Below are positions 56,691 to 64,000 of a stretch of DNA of 64,000 bases, piece after piece. The notes below the pieces were generated by a model. That model saw only the letters and a program-made list of their open reading frames with translations. It was not told the origin of the DNA and searched no databases. Numbering within the stretch: position 1 is the first letter of the stretch; each line of letters opens with the position of its first letter. The translations under genes were made by a program, and so were the position numbers. The DNA comes from Bacteroidales bacterium (lineage in GTDB: Bacteria > Bacteroidota > Bacteroidia > Bacteroidales > Marinilabiliaceae), in the NCBI GenBank assembly GCA_024401335.1, contig JAKSLH010000008.1:1-64000 (forward strand), in the 5' to 3' direction.

Positions 56691-56698
56691 CAAATGTA
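56691..56698 (-). promoter_or_regulatory. candidate -7 element for asnA
   Basis: The minus strand reads TACATTTG, a match to TAnnTTTG, 43 bases before the asnA start. No perfect -33 TTTG was seen. Confidence 0.45.
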
Positions 56699-56807
56699 TC
56701 ACTTTTTTACGTGATTAAACATAAACCACTGCTATTTTTTTAGAAGAATATAACAAAAAGTACTATTTCCAGTATTACACTTATAAAAATCGATACCAGA
56801 ACACAAC

Positions 56808-56838
56808 AAAAAAGGAACGCACATAGTACGTTCCTTTT
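56808..56838 (-). terminator. intrinsic terminator of the rnf operon
   Basis: Perfect arms AAAAGGAACG and CGTTCCTTTT, followed on the minus strand by a T run. It lies 28 bases after the rnfA stop. Confidence 0.85.
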
Positions 56839-56866
56839 GCTATTTAGACAATCGTCGATCGACCGA

Positions 56867-57463
56867 TTATACCAAACCTGAGAAGCCGATGAAGGCAAGA
56901 GCCATGATACCGGCAACGATAAGAGCGATAGGCATACCCTTCATTCCCTCTGGAATATCCATAAGCTCGAGATGTTCACGAACACCGGCAAAAAGGATAA
57001 GAGCGAGAGCGAAACCTATTGCAGTAGCTATTGCATATACAACACCGCTCAAGAGAGTAGCCTCTGGAAGGCCCTGGAGGTTGTATGTACCGTCACCTAC
57101 CATGATTGCGACACCGAGAATGCAGCAGTTAGTAGTGATAAGTGGAAGGAACACACCGAGAGCCTGATAGAGAGAAGGAGATACCTTCTTGAGGATAATC
57201 TCAACCATCTGCACGAGAGCTGCGATGATGAGGATAAACGCTATAGTCTGGAGATACTTTAGATCAAAAGGCTCAAGTAAGCACTTCTGAACAAGATAAG
57301 TAACAACAGTAGCGATGGTGAGCACGAAAGTAACAGCAGCGCCCATGCCAGCAGCTGTGCTGACCTTCTTCGACACGCCAAGGAAAGGACAGATGCCGAG
57401 GAACTGAGACAAAACAACGTTATTGACGAAGATTGCCGATATGACTATCAATATATATTCCAT
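56867..57463 (-). CDS. rnfA: Rnf electron transport complex subunit A
   Basis: A 198-residue inner-membrane protein with six helices, partner of RnfE in the membrane core of the ferredoxin:NAD+ oxidoreductase. NNVVLSQFLGICPFLGVSKK and ITTNCCILGVA hold the conserved cysteines that ligate the intramembrane iron-sulphur centre. It is the last gene of the operon, three bases after rnfE. Confidence 0.94.
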   Translation of the reverse strand: MEYILIVISAIFVNNVVLSQFLGICPFLGVSKKVSTAAGMGAAVTFVLTIATVVTYLVQKCLLEPFDLKYLQTIAFILIIAALVQMVEIILKKVSPSLYQALGVFLPLITTNCCILGVAIMVGDGTYNLQGLPEATLLSGVVYAIATAIGFALALILFAGVREHLELMDIPEGMKGMPIALIVAGIMALAFIGFSGLV

Positions 57464-57466
57464 AAC

Positions 57467-58051
57467 TTATGCCTTTCTTATTTTATTAACGATAGCGATA
57501 AGGTAGCCAAGCACGATGAAAGCGCCAGGTGCCAACACGAAAGCGAGAGCACCATATTCGCTACTCCACAAGTCAATGCCGAAGATGTTACCCGAGCCGA
57601 GAAGTTCGCGGCAAGCACCAAGAAGTGTCAGAGCGAATGTAAAGCCGAGACCCATACCGATGCCATCGAACATTGAGTCGAGAGGTGTATTCTTCACAGC
57701 GAAAGCCTCAGCGCGGCCAAGCACGATACAGTTAACCACAATAAGCGGAATAAACAGACCGAGCGAAGCGTAGAGTGAAGGCAGATAAGCCTGCATCAGC
57801 ATCTGAAGCACTGTTACGAATGTAGCGATAACTACGATAAATGATGGGATGCGCACCATATCTGGAACGATTCTCTTGATTGCCGAGAGCACCACGTTAC
57901 TGCAGATAAGCACGAAGGTGGTAGCCAAGCCCATACCCAAGCCGTTGACGGCCGAAGTTGTCGTACCAAGAGTAGGACACATACCGAGAAGAAGAACGAA
58001 TGTAGGGTTCTCCTTGACAAGTCCGTTGAGTATTATCTTAAACTTATTCAT
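57467..58051 (-). CDS. rnfE: Rnf electron transport complex subunit E
   Basis: A 194-residue membrane protein, six helices. KENPTFVLLLGMCPTLGTTTS and IVVNCIVLGRAEAFA carry the conserved Cys of the RnfA/RnfE pair. A TTG four codons upstream could also start translation, but the ATG at 58051 directly follows an AAAGGA ribosome-binding-like sequence and gives the usual MNKF start. Confidence 0.94.
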   Translation of the reverse strand: MNKFKIILNGLVKENPTFVLLLGMCPTLGTTTSAVNGLGMGLATTFVLICSNVVLSAIKRIVPDMVRIPSFIVVIATFVTVLQMLMQAYLPSLYASLGLFIPLIVVNCIVLGRAEAFAVKNTPLDSMFDGIGMGLGFTFALTLLGACRELLGSGNIFGIDLWSSEYGALAFVLAPGAFIVLGYLIAIVNKIRKA

Positions 58052-58073
58052 TTCCTTTGTCAATTATGGGTTA

Positions 58074-58751
58074 TTACTCCGCAACAGCAGTGGAATCATT
58101 CTCCTGTGCTACAGGTGTCTCTGGAACTGCAGGAGTAGCCTTCGACGTTGCACCCGTTGAAACGTTAGAACTAAACAGGGCATTATACTCGAGGTTGATA
58201 GCCTTGAGGAATGCACGGCTAGTAATTGTCGATGCTGTGATGGCATCTATCTCACCGCCGTCCTTGCTTACTGTAAGATTGCTCTTGCCTGGGTTTTTGC
58301 CAACCACGTTGCTCTTAGGATGATTAGCCTCATCCTTGAACCACTCAGGAGCCTGAGCACCAAGACCTGGAGTCTCGCTATGCTTAAGTACCTCATAACC
58401 GAGGATATTACCCTCTGCATCAAAACCCACAAGAACTGTCAAATCAGGAGAAAAGCCCTGCACAGCAGTCTTGACAGCTCTACCGAGCTGCTTGCCATTC
58501 TGTTCTGCAGTATAGACTACAAACTGCTGCTTATCATTGTTGATGGTATCTATCTTGCTTACAGAAAGGGCACCTTCAGCATCAGGGCCAAGGATAACCT
58601 TCTTGATACCATTTTCAAGGTTCTGCTGTTCGATAGCTGCGATAGGGTCTTTAGTGACCTCGTTCATCACACCAAGGAGAGCAGCTGCGATGATTGCGAT
58701 ACCAGTGAGCACAATCACCATATTAGGCAATGTTGATTCTAGCTTTTTCAT
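58074..58751 (-). CDS. rnfG: Rnf electron transport complex subunit G
   Basis: A 225-residue protein with one N-terminal membrane helix and a periplasmic FMN-binding domain. The covalent flavin site is in IDAITASTITSRA, where a Thr takes the phosphoester-linked FMN. The ATG at 58751 overlaps the rnfD stop (58748) and fits the family start MKKLES; the longer TTG-initiated frame is unlikely. The C-terminal 30 residues are low-complexity and rich in Thr, Pro and Glu. Confidence 0.92.
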   Translation of the reverse strand: MKKLESTLPNMVIVLTGIAIIAAALLGVMNEVTKDPIAAIEQQNLENGIKKVILGPDAEGALSVSKIDTINNDKQQFVVYTAEQNGKQLGRAVKTAVQGFSPDLTVLVGFDAEGNILGYEVLKHSETPGLGAQAPEWFKDEANHPKSNVVGKNPGKSNLTVSKDGGEIDAITASTITSRAFLKAINLEYNALFSSNVSTGATSKATPAVPETPVAQENDSTAVAE

Positions 58752-59728
58752 TTCTTCACTACCTCCCCGAAGCGCTTTGGTTTGCAATAAGTATTGATAA
58801 GTGGAGTCACAATGTTCATGATCAATATAGCGAACGACATACCTTCTGGATATGCACCGAAGGTACGGATAAGCATTGTGATAAGACCGATGCCCACGCC
58901 ATAGACTATCATTCCGCTATGAGACATAGGTGAAGTAACATAGTCTGTAGCCATGAAGAACGCACCGAGAAGCATACCACCGCTAAGGATATGGAACAAA
59001 GGAGAAGCGTATGTCTCAGGATCTACGCCATAGAGCAATCCACCAAAGACTGCTACTGTAGCGAGGATGCTGACAGGGATATGCCATGTGATGACCTTAG
59101 TGCAAAGCAGGAATATGCCACCGATGATAAGGCATATTGCCGAAATCTCACCAAGTGAACCGCCGATGCTACCGAGGAGAAGGTCCTGGGTAGAAGGAAG
59201 TCCTGCTATCTCACTGATAGGAGTGCCGCTCTTGACACTTTCCTTGAGGAGTCCAAGAGGTGTCGCACCTGTTGCACCATCAACCTCAGAAGAAGGCACA
59301 GGCCAAGATGTCATCTGAGCAGGGAAAGATACAAGAAGGAACACACGACCGAGGATCGCTGGATTAGCAATGTTCTGGCCGAGACCACCGAATGTCATCT
59401 TACCAATGCCTATAGCCACGAGAGCGCCGACAACAACAATCCACAAAGGAAGACCGGCAGGAAGGTTAAAGGCAAGTATCAGACCAGTAACCGCAGCTGA
59501 ACCGTCGGTAACTGTTGTAGGAACTTTTAGAATGAATTTCTGAATGAGGAACTCAATGAGTACGCATGACACAATAGAAGTCAAGACGACCGACAGAGCG
59601 CCCAAACCGAAGAACCACACTGAAGCAGCCAAAGCTGGCAACAGGGCAATTACGACTCCATACATATTGCGCTTAACGGAATCATCGCCATGCACATGTG
59701 GGGAAGGAGCTACTGTTAATGTATTCAT
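58748..59728 (-). CDS. rnfD: Rnf electron transport complex subunit D
   Basis: A 326-residue membrane protein with about nine or ten helices. The covalent FMN site is VDGATGATPLG. The N-terminal SPHVHGDDSVKRNMYGVVIA is the standard RnfD/NqrB start. It overlaps rnfG by four bases and follows rnfC across a short AT-rich gap. Confidence 0.94.
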   Translation of the reverse strand: MNTLTVAPSPHVHGDDSVKRNMYGVVIALLPALAASVWFFGLGALSVVLTSIVSCVLIEFLIQKFILKVPTTVTDGSAAVTGLILAFNLPAGLPLWIVVVGALVAIGIGKMTFGGLGQNIANPAILGRVFLLVSFPAQMTSWPVPSSEVDGATGATPLGLLKESVKSGTPISEIAGLPSTQDLLLGSIGGSLGEISAICLIIGGIFLLCTKVITWHIPVSILATVAVFGGLLYGVDPETYASPLFHILSGGMLLGAFFMATDYVTSPMSHSGMIVYGVGIGLITMLIRTFGAYPEGMSFAILIMNIVTPLINTYCKPKRFGEVVKK

Positions 59729-59771
59729 TATAATTAATTGATAATTAATAATAGACTATTGAAATTTGATA

Positions 59772-61160
59772 TTATGCCTTAGGAGCTTCTGCTGCCTTTG
59801 CGGCTTCAGCGGCTGCCTTTGCGGCTGCTGCACGAGCACGCATGATGCCCATCACCTTAGCCTTGCCAAGACGAACATAGTCGAGCAAAGGACGGTTAGA
59901 AGGGCAAGTGAAGCTACAAGAGCCACATTCGATACAGTCTGCTATATGATTCTCTTCTGCCATGTCCCAGAGGCTCTTTGCAGACACCTTAGAGAGCAAG
60001 AATGGCTCAAGACCCATAGGGCAAACAGATACGCACTTAGCGCAACGAATACAGTTGGCAATCTCGCCTCGCTTCGACTCCTTCTTGTTCATCAAAAGGA
60101 TACCAGAAGAACCCTTATGGATTGGCACATCAATAGTAGCGAAGGCACGTCCCATCATAGGACCACCGCCGATAATCTTCTCGCAGTCTTCTGGAACACC
60201 GCCAGCGGCCTCGATAAGGGCCTTGACAGGAGTACCAATACGAGCCCAGAAGTTTGAAGGATTCTGAAGTGGCTTACCTGTTACGCAAACTACACGTTCG
60301 ATAAGTGGCTTGTTCTTCTGAACTGCCTCATATACGGCATAAGCTGTACCCACATTCTGAACTACAGCGCCTACAGATATAGGAAGAGCTCCACTTGCGA
60401 CCTGACGGCCAATACAAGCATCGATGAGCTGCTTCTCACCTCCCTGTGGGTATTTCATCTTGAGAGGCTGAACATGTATGCCAGGATAACTTGCTGCAAT
60501 CTTAGAGAGAAGGTCAATAGCGTCCTTCTTATTGTTTTCGATACCGATATAGGCATCGCTGACACCTATAGCCTTCATGAGGATCTTCACACCGATAAGT
60601 ATCTCCTCGCTCTTTTCGAGCATAAGGCGATGGTCGGCAGTAAGATAAGGCTCACACTCTACACCATTGATGATAAGAGCCTGTGCCTGACCTGGCTTAA
60701 CAGCGAGCTTCACCTGAGCAGGGAAACGAGCGCCGCCCATACCTACGATACCCATCTCACCGATCTTCTTGACAATCTCCTCGGCCGAAAGTGTAATATC
60801 ACGCTTAATACCCGCTGATCGGTCGATAGTCTCGAGCCATTCGTCACCTTCTACAGCAATAGTGATCATCATAGCAGGCTTACCGTCATCACCAGTAGTA
60901 GCCTCGATCTTCTTCACCTTACCGGAGAATGGAGAGTGGATGTTGGCAGATACGAATCCGCCTGCCTGAGCAAGCAGCTGACCGACTTTCACGTCGTCAC
61001 CAACTGCAACAACAGGCTGTGCTGGAGCACCGATATGCTGAGCGACAGGGATCTTAACCTCCTTGATATCCTCAGGCAGATGGAACTCCTTTATAGCATT
61101 TCCGGCTGAGAGCTTATTCTCTTCCGGATGAATACCACCTATTGAAAATGTCTTCAACAT
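59772..61160 (-). CDS. rnfC: Rnf electron transport complex subunit C
   Basis: A 462-residue peripheral subunit expected to bind NADH and FMN. GGIHPEENKLSAGN at the N-terminus is typical. GMGGARFPAQVKL lies in the nucleotide-binding region. Two [4Fe-4S] motifs occur near the C-terminus (CIRCAKCVSVCP and CIECGSCSFTCP). An Ala/Glu/Lys-rich tail follows. Five 7-base tandem repeats lie immediately upstream. Confidence 0.95.
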   Translation of the reverse strand: MLKTFSIGGIHPEENKLSAGNAIKEFHLPEDIKEVKIPVAQHIGAPAQPVVAVGDDVKVGQLLAQAGGFVSANIHSPFSGKVKKIEATTGDDGKPAMMITIAVEGDEWLETIDRSAGIKRDITLSAEEIVKKIGEMGIVGMGGARFPAQVKLAVKPGQAQALIINGVECEPYLTADHRLMLEKSEEILIGVKILMKAIGVSDAYIGIENNKKDAIDLLSKIAASYPGIHVQPLKMKYPQGGEKQLIDACIGRQVASGALPISVGAVVQNVGTAYAVYEAVQKNKPLIERVVCVTGKPLQNPSNFWARIGTPVKALIEAAGGVPEDCEKIIGGGPMMGRAFATIDVPIHKGSSGILLMNKKESKRGEIANCIRCAKCVSVCPMGLEPFLLSKVSAKSLWDMAEENHIADCIECGSCSFTCPSNRPLLDYVRLGKAKVMGIMRARAAAAKAAAEAAKAAEAPKA

Positions 61161-61169
61161 GATTTGTTA

Positions 61170-61204
61170 ATTACGAATTACGAAATACGAACTACGAATT
61201 ACGA
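61170..61204. repeat. 7-bp tandem repeat upstream of rnfC
   Basis: Five head-to-tail units: ATTACGA, ATTACGA, AATACGA, ACTACGA, ATTACGA. They sit in the 68-base gap between rnfB and rnfC, just upstream of the rnfC start. Confidence 0.85.
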
Positions 61205-61228
61205 AACGAAGTTCGGAATACTAACATC

Positions 61229-62128
61229 CTACTGCTGTACAGCCTGTGCATCGGCAGGAGCTGCAGGAGCTGGTTTCTGTTCTGCAGGAGCAGGCTTAGC
61301 AGGTGGAGTAAAAGTAGCAGCGATAGCCTGCTTAGGGCATTCGTTGATACACATACCACAAGCCTTACACTTCTCATTGTCGATATGAGCCACATTGTTC
61401 TCAATTGTTATAGCATCGAACTTGCAGACCTTAGCACATTTGCCGCAACCGATACAAGAAGCCTTGCATGCCTTCATTGCCACAGCACCCTTGTCCTTGT
61501 TGACACAGCTTACCCAAACACGACGAGCCTGGTCTTTTACAACACGACCCTTGTAGCGGATTTCTATGATCTGCTTAGGACAAGCCTTAGCGCAAGCACC
61601 ACATGCTACACATTTGGCCTCATCAACTTCTGCGATACCGGTAACAGGATTAACCTTGATTGCATCGAACTGGCAGACGCTAACACAGTCGCCCAAGCCA
61701 AGACAGCCATAAGAGCATGCTGTATCACCAGCGAAATGAGTAGATGCAATAGCGCACGATTTAGCGCCATCGTAGTTAAGAGTCTTAGGACGCTTGTCGA
61801 GACATCCACCGCAACGCACAACGGCGAGCTTTGGAGCAGACTCAGCAACAGTCTTGCCAAGAATAGCAGCAATCTGGCTCATGACAGGAGCACCACCTAC
61901 TGGGCAAACAAGTCCACTAAGATCGTCCGCCTTAGCAAGAGCCTCAGCCATAGCATGACATCCGGCATAACCGCATCCACCGCAGTTGGCACCTGGCAAC
62001 ACTTCTTCTACCTCACCGATCTTTGGATCTTCATAGACCTTGAACTTCTGTGAGACAAAATAGAGGATTACCGCTGCCACACAGCCCAACACAGCAAGAA
62101 CTGCAATTGTTATTAAAACAGCTTCCAT
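61229..62128 (-). CDS. rnfB: Rnf electron transport complex subunit B
   Basis: A 299-residue ferredoxin-like subunit that takes electrons from reduced ferredoxin. A single N-terminal membrane helix is followed by the four-Cys domain GANCGGCGYAGCHAMAEAL with downstream CGGCLDKRP. Cys-rich 4Fe-4S motifs follow: CLGLGDCVSVCQF, CVACGACAKACP, CIGCGKCAKVCKF and CKACGMCINECP. The tail is Pro/Ala-rich. It is the first Rnf subunit gene, 16 bases after the rseC-like gene. Confidence 0.95.
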   Translation of the reverse strand: MEAVLITIAVLAVLGCVAAVILYFVSQKFKVYEDPKIGEVEEVLPGANCGGCGYAGCHAMAEALAKADDLSGLVCPVGGAPVMSQIAAILGKTVAESAPKLAVVRCGGCLDKRPKTLNYDGAKSCAIASTHFAGDTACSYGCLGLGDCVSVCQFDAIKVNPVTGIAEVDEAKCVACGACAKACPKQIIEIRYKGRVVKDQARRVWVSCVNKDKGAVAMKACKASCIGCGKCAKVCKFDAITIENNVAHIDNEKCKACGMCINECPKQAIAATFTPPAKPAPAEQKPAPAAPADAQAVQQ

Positions 62129-62143
62129 GGTTTTGTTTTTCTA

Positions 62144-62572
62144 TTATTCTATTTTATTTCTTATTCTGAAAACGATGCTCTTGCGGAATTTATCACGCAT
62201 CAAGTAGATTAAAAAAAAATAAGGTATCAGAACGCCGATAGCAGACAAGCCAACAGTGACGTCAGACACCCTTAAGACAGTAAGAACAACCATCACAAGC
62301 ACCATCAAGACAACAGGGACCACATAACACAAAACAACGGCTACAATTCCCATTGACTCAGAGCCAACGACTGTAACCGATTGTCCAACCTGGTATGTTT
62401 CACCTTTATTTACAACAACCTCTATCATCTTGGATTTCTGATCGGAGGAGGAACATAACGAACGCGCTTCACACCCTGAACAAGCTGACTTGCTTAGGAT
62501 CTCGACTGACATAAATTCGCCATCAAGTGATCGCACGACACCATCGTGCATTATCTCTTTACTCTCCTTCAT
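62144..62572 (-). CDS. rseC: SoxR-reducing system protein RseC
   Basis: A 142-residue membrane protein. The N-terminal HDGVVRSLDGEFMSVEI and CSGCEARSLCSSSDQKSKMI (three cysteines) are the RseC pattern, followed by two hydrophobic helices. It commonly precedes rnf genes. The start is uncertain: the ATG at 62608 overlaps a -7-like element, 62572 gives MKESKEIM, and 62551 gives MHDGVV behind a good AAGGAGAG ribosome-binding sequence. Confidence 0.88.
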   Translation of the reverse strand: MKESKEIMHDGVVRSLDGEFMSVEILSKSACSGCEARSLCSSSDQKSKMIEVVVNKGETYQVGQSVTVVGSESMGIVAVVLCYVVPVVLMVLVMVVLTVLRVSDVTVGLSAIGVLIPYFFLIYLMRDKFRKSIVFRIRNKIE

Positions 62573-62590
62573 TAGGGTCTTGTGAACATA

Positions 62591-62598
62591 CAAAAATA
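62591..62598 (-). promoter_or_regulatory. candidate -7 element for the rnf operon
   Basis: The minus strand reads TATTTTTG, matching TAnnTTTG, ahead of the preferred rseC start codons. A matching -33 TTTG was not seen. Confidence 0.4.
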
Positions 62599-62862
62599 CA
62601 ACTCCCATTTAAAATAGGAAACGAGCCCGAATAATTTAAAAAAGATATAAATAAGATAAAATGAGCAAACAACACCTTATAGTGCATTGTAACAATACAT
62701 TAGGCACTTTACCGCATCATGTTGATATGTTGAAAAACACCTATTTTGCAAAGTTGACATTCCAAAAAGGCCTCACATTTGAACAATGGAGAATACATTA
62801 TTTGTAAAAATATCTTATACCGAGTATAGAATATTAACAAAGGGTGCAGAATTAAAAAAAAA
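62599..62862. other. AT-rich spacer upstream of the rnf operon
   Basis: No gene, RNA or repeat was recognised. It probably holds the upstream part of the rnf promoter. The GH43 terminator lies at its right end. Confidence 0.6.
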
Positions 62863-62900
62863 GAGAGTGGCAAGTGTCTGCACGGACTCTTGCCACTCTC
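62863..62900 (-). terminator. intrinsic terminator of the GH43 gene
   Basis: Perfect 12-base arms GAGAGTGGCAAG and CTTGCCACTCTC with a 14-base loop, followed on the minus strand by nine T residues, 27 bases after the GH43 stop. Confidence 0.9.
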
Positions 62901-62926
62901 CAATAAAGCATCAATATAAAACTATC

Positions 62927-64000
62927 TTAATCTATTTTCTTACCCCAATAAGTCTTATGGTCGCCCAAACCGGCATATACTATTGTTGCACGGCGAGGAG
63001 ATGCTTCCCAATCGCATTCGCGCTTCACATAGAGCTTAACGCCATTAGCGGTAAGGATACCAGTAGTGGCATCAAACGACCACTTACCTCCCTTCCACAC
63101 GCCGCTCGTAATCGTGCCATCCGCAGCGAATGTCATCTCACCTGCTACTCGTTGTTTCTGGTAATCGTATTTCAACTCGATATGCTCCCACTTACCAACG
63201 AAATCTTCTGCCGAGAGTGCAATAGCCGGTACGTTGCCATAGCGTTCAGGCAACACGAGAGGCCATCCATCTTCAGTCCACACGATGCTACGCACGTGAC
63301 CCATCATGACGGCATTAGGTGCCCAAGTGTCTGACGAGCTATTAGGGAAGCGTGCCTGAGACGAGTAGAACCAGTTGCCCTTGCCATCATCGAAGACCGC
63401 ACAGTGAGAGATACCTACCCAGCCGCGATCGCCGCTGAACTGATAAGGATGTGTCTCAATAGGGAATGCGTCACCTCCATTATTTGTGCAGTCAGTATCA
63501 TACATATCTAAATATGGACCATCAATATTCTTTGAGCGAACTACTCGCGTATTATATGGCACATCGAGTGCATCGTATGCAAGGAACAGATAATAATAGC
63601 CATCATGATATACCACCTCTGGGCCTTCAGAAGCCTGCCAACGCGAAGTTGTCTTACGAGTATAGATACGCTTACCGAATGCCTTGATATCGTTATATGA
63701 CTTACCCCATGGATTAGGAAGGGACTCAAGTGTCTTACCTGTAGCTGGATCGAGCTGAACGGCTGCAATACCAGAATGCCAAGAGCCATAGATGAGCCAG
63801 TGTTCACCTTCTGGTGTGATGATATACGAAGGGTCGATGGCGTTGAAATAATAGTAGGCCTGTTCCCACTTATTCTTAGTGTTCGCATACTGACCATCGC
63901 GATCTGTAGAAGAGCACAGGACATAACCCTTATCCTCCCATACATTGGTAGAAGGGTCTGTTGTTTCCATCACACCGATGAATGCTCGTTCTGTCCATGA
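62927..64000 (-). CDS. GH43-family glycosidase (arabinanase/xylosidase type), 5' end outside window
   Basis: About 357 residues of the C-terminal part. The frame stays open to the window edge, reading SWTERAFIGVMETTDPS, so the ATG at 63970 is internal. Motifs of the five-bladed propeller of GH43 arabinan endo-1,5-alpha-arabinosidases are visible: YNAIDPSYIITPEGEHWLIY, SEGPEVVYHDGYYYLF (catalytic Glu region), and HCAVFDDGKGNWFYSSQARF. The last 90 residues form a beta-rich domain (KWEHIELKYDYQKQ, then MTFAADGTITSGVWKGGKW) found after such propellers. It acts on arabinan or arabinoxylan; which one cannot be told. Confidence 0.85.
   Translation of the reverse strand, partial: SWTERAFIGVMETTDPSTNVWEDKGYVLCSSTDRDGQYANTKNKWEQAYYYFNAIDPSYIITPEGEHWLIYGSWHSGIAAVQLDPATGKTLESLPNPWGKSYNDIKAFGKRIYTRKTTSRWQASEGPEVVYHDGYYYLFLAYDALDVPYNTRVVRSKNIDGPYLDMYDTDCTNNGGDAFPIETHPYQFSGDRGWVGISHCAVFDDGKGNWFYSSQARFPNSSSDTWAPNAVMMGHVRSIVWTEDGWPLVLPERYGNVPAIALSAEDFVGKWEHIELKYDYQKQRVAGEMTFAADGTITSGVWKGGKWSFDATTGILTANGVKLYVKRECDWEASPRRATIVYAGLGDHKTYWGKKID

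Noticed and set aside
56867..62128. Na+-translocating NADH:quinone reductase (Nqr) instead of Rnf
   Set aside because: The ferredoxin-type RnfB and iron-sulphur RnfC are present and the NqrF/NqrA types are absent. Gene order and rseC match Rnf.
1..64000. tRNA, rRNA or CRISPR array
   Set aside because: No cloverleaf with conserved tRNA bases, no rRNA sequence and no regularly spaced repeat array was recognised by eye. A covariance-model scan would settle small RNAs.

Overview
The window comes from a member of the Bacteroidota, most likely a Prevotella-like gut or rumen species. This rests on paired SusC/SusD outer-membrane genes, SusD-style lipoproteins, many promoters of the Bacteroidota type (TTTG, about 19 bases, TAnnTTTG), and the domain style of the lipoproteins. 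No rRNA, tRNA or CRISPR array was seen. The species call is inference.

Layout. (1) 1-23919, all on the minus strand, is a surface-polysaccharide (O-antigen or capsule) cluster. It runs from a flippase, radical SAM protein, pyruvyltransferase-like protein and glycosyltransferase (23919 to 19310), through dTDP-L-rhamnose (rfbACDB) and GDP-L-fucose (gmd, fcl) synthesis with yraN embedded. It then passes a terminator into a Wzm/Wzt ABC exporter and a long variable tail of glycosyltransferases, acyltransferases and a CDP-glycerol-type transferase, ending in an MBOAT O-acetyltransferase cut by the window edge. A truncated BRO-N gene and a duplicated glycosyltransferase 5' end scar this tail at 9568-10028. 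(2) 24006-30850, minus strand, is a xylose or xylo-oligosaccharide module: GntR regulator, xylulokinase, sugar/H+ symporter and a secreted GH31 alpha-xylosidase. (3) 31114-55435 is the most unusual part. Two divergent SusC/SusD loci face away from a tyrosine recombinase gene. Their first 146 codons encode identical protein and form an inverted repeat holding a 241-bp block that is identical base for base. The one strong promoter seen lies between the repeats and points at the left locus. Both arms carry susC, susD, surface lipoprotein, a terminator-like hairpin, a DUF6057-like membrane protein and a beta-propeller lipoprotein with a CxxCH haem-type motif. A third DUF6057/CxxCH pair lies at 31114-34327. 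(4) 55611-62572 holds asnA and a complete Rnf electron-transport operon (rseC, rnfB, C, D, G, E, A). (5) The right edge holds the 3' part of a GH43 glycosidase gene.

How the parts fit. Region 3 reads as a self-contained DNA-inversion switch. The recombinase, or homologous recombination through the repeat, would flip a segment of roughly 1.7-2.2 kb carrying the promoter and the recombinase gene. Transcription would then move from one SusCD / DUF6057 / CxxCH locus to the other without changing either protein. The hairpins before DUF6057 in both arms could separate abundant outer-membrane products from the downstream membrane and haem-type proteins. The SusC/SusD inversion theme is known from Bacteroides fragilis. 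Its coupling to a DUF6057 plus CxxCH-propeller module is, as far as I know, undescribed, and the function of that module is unknown.
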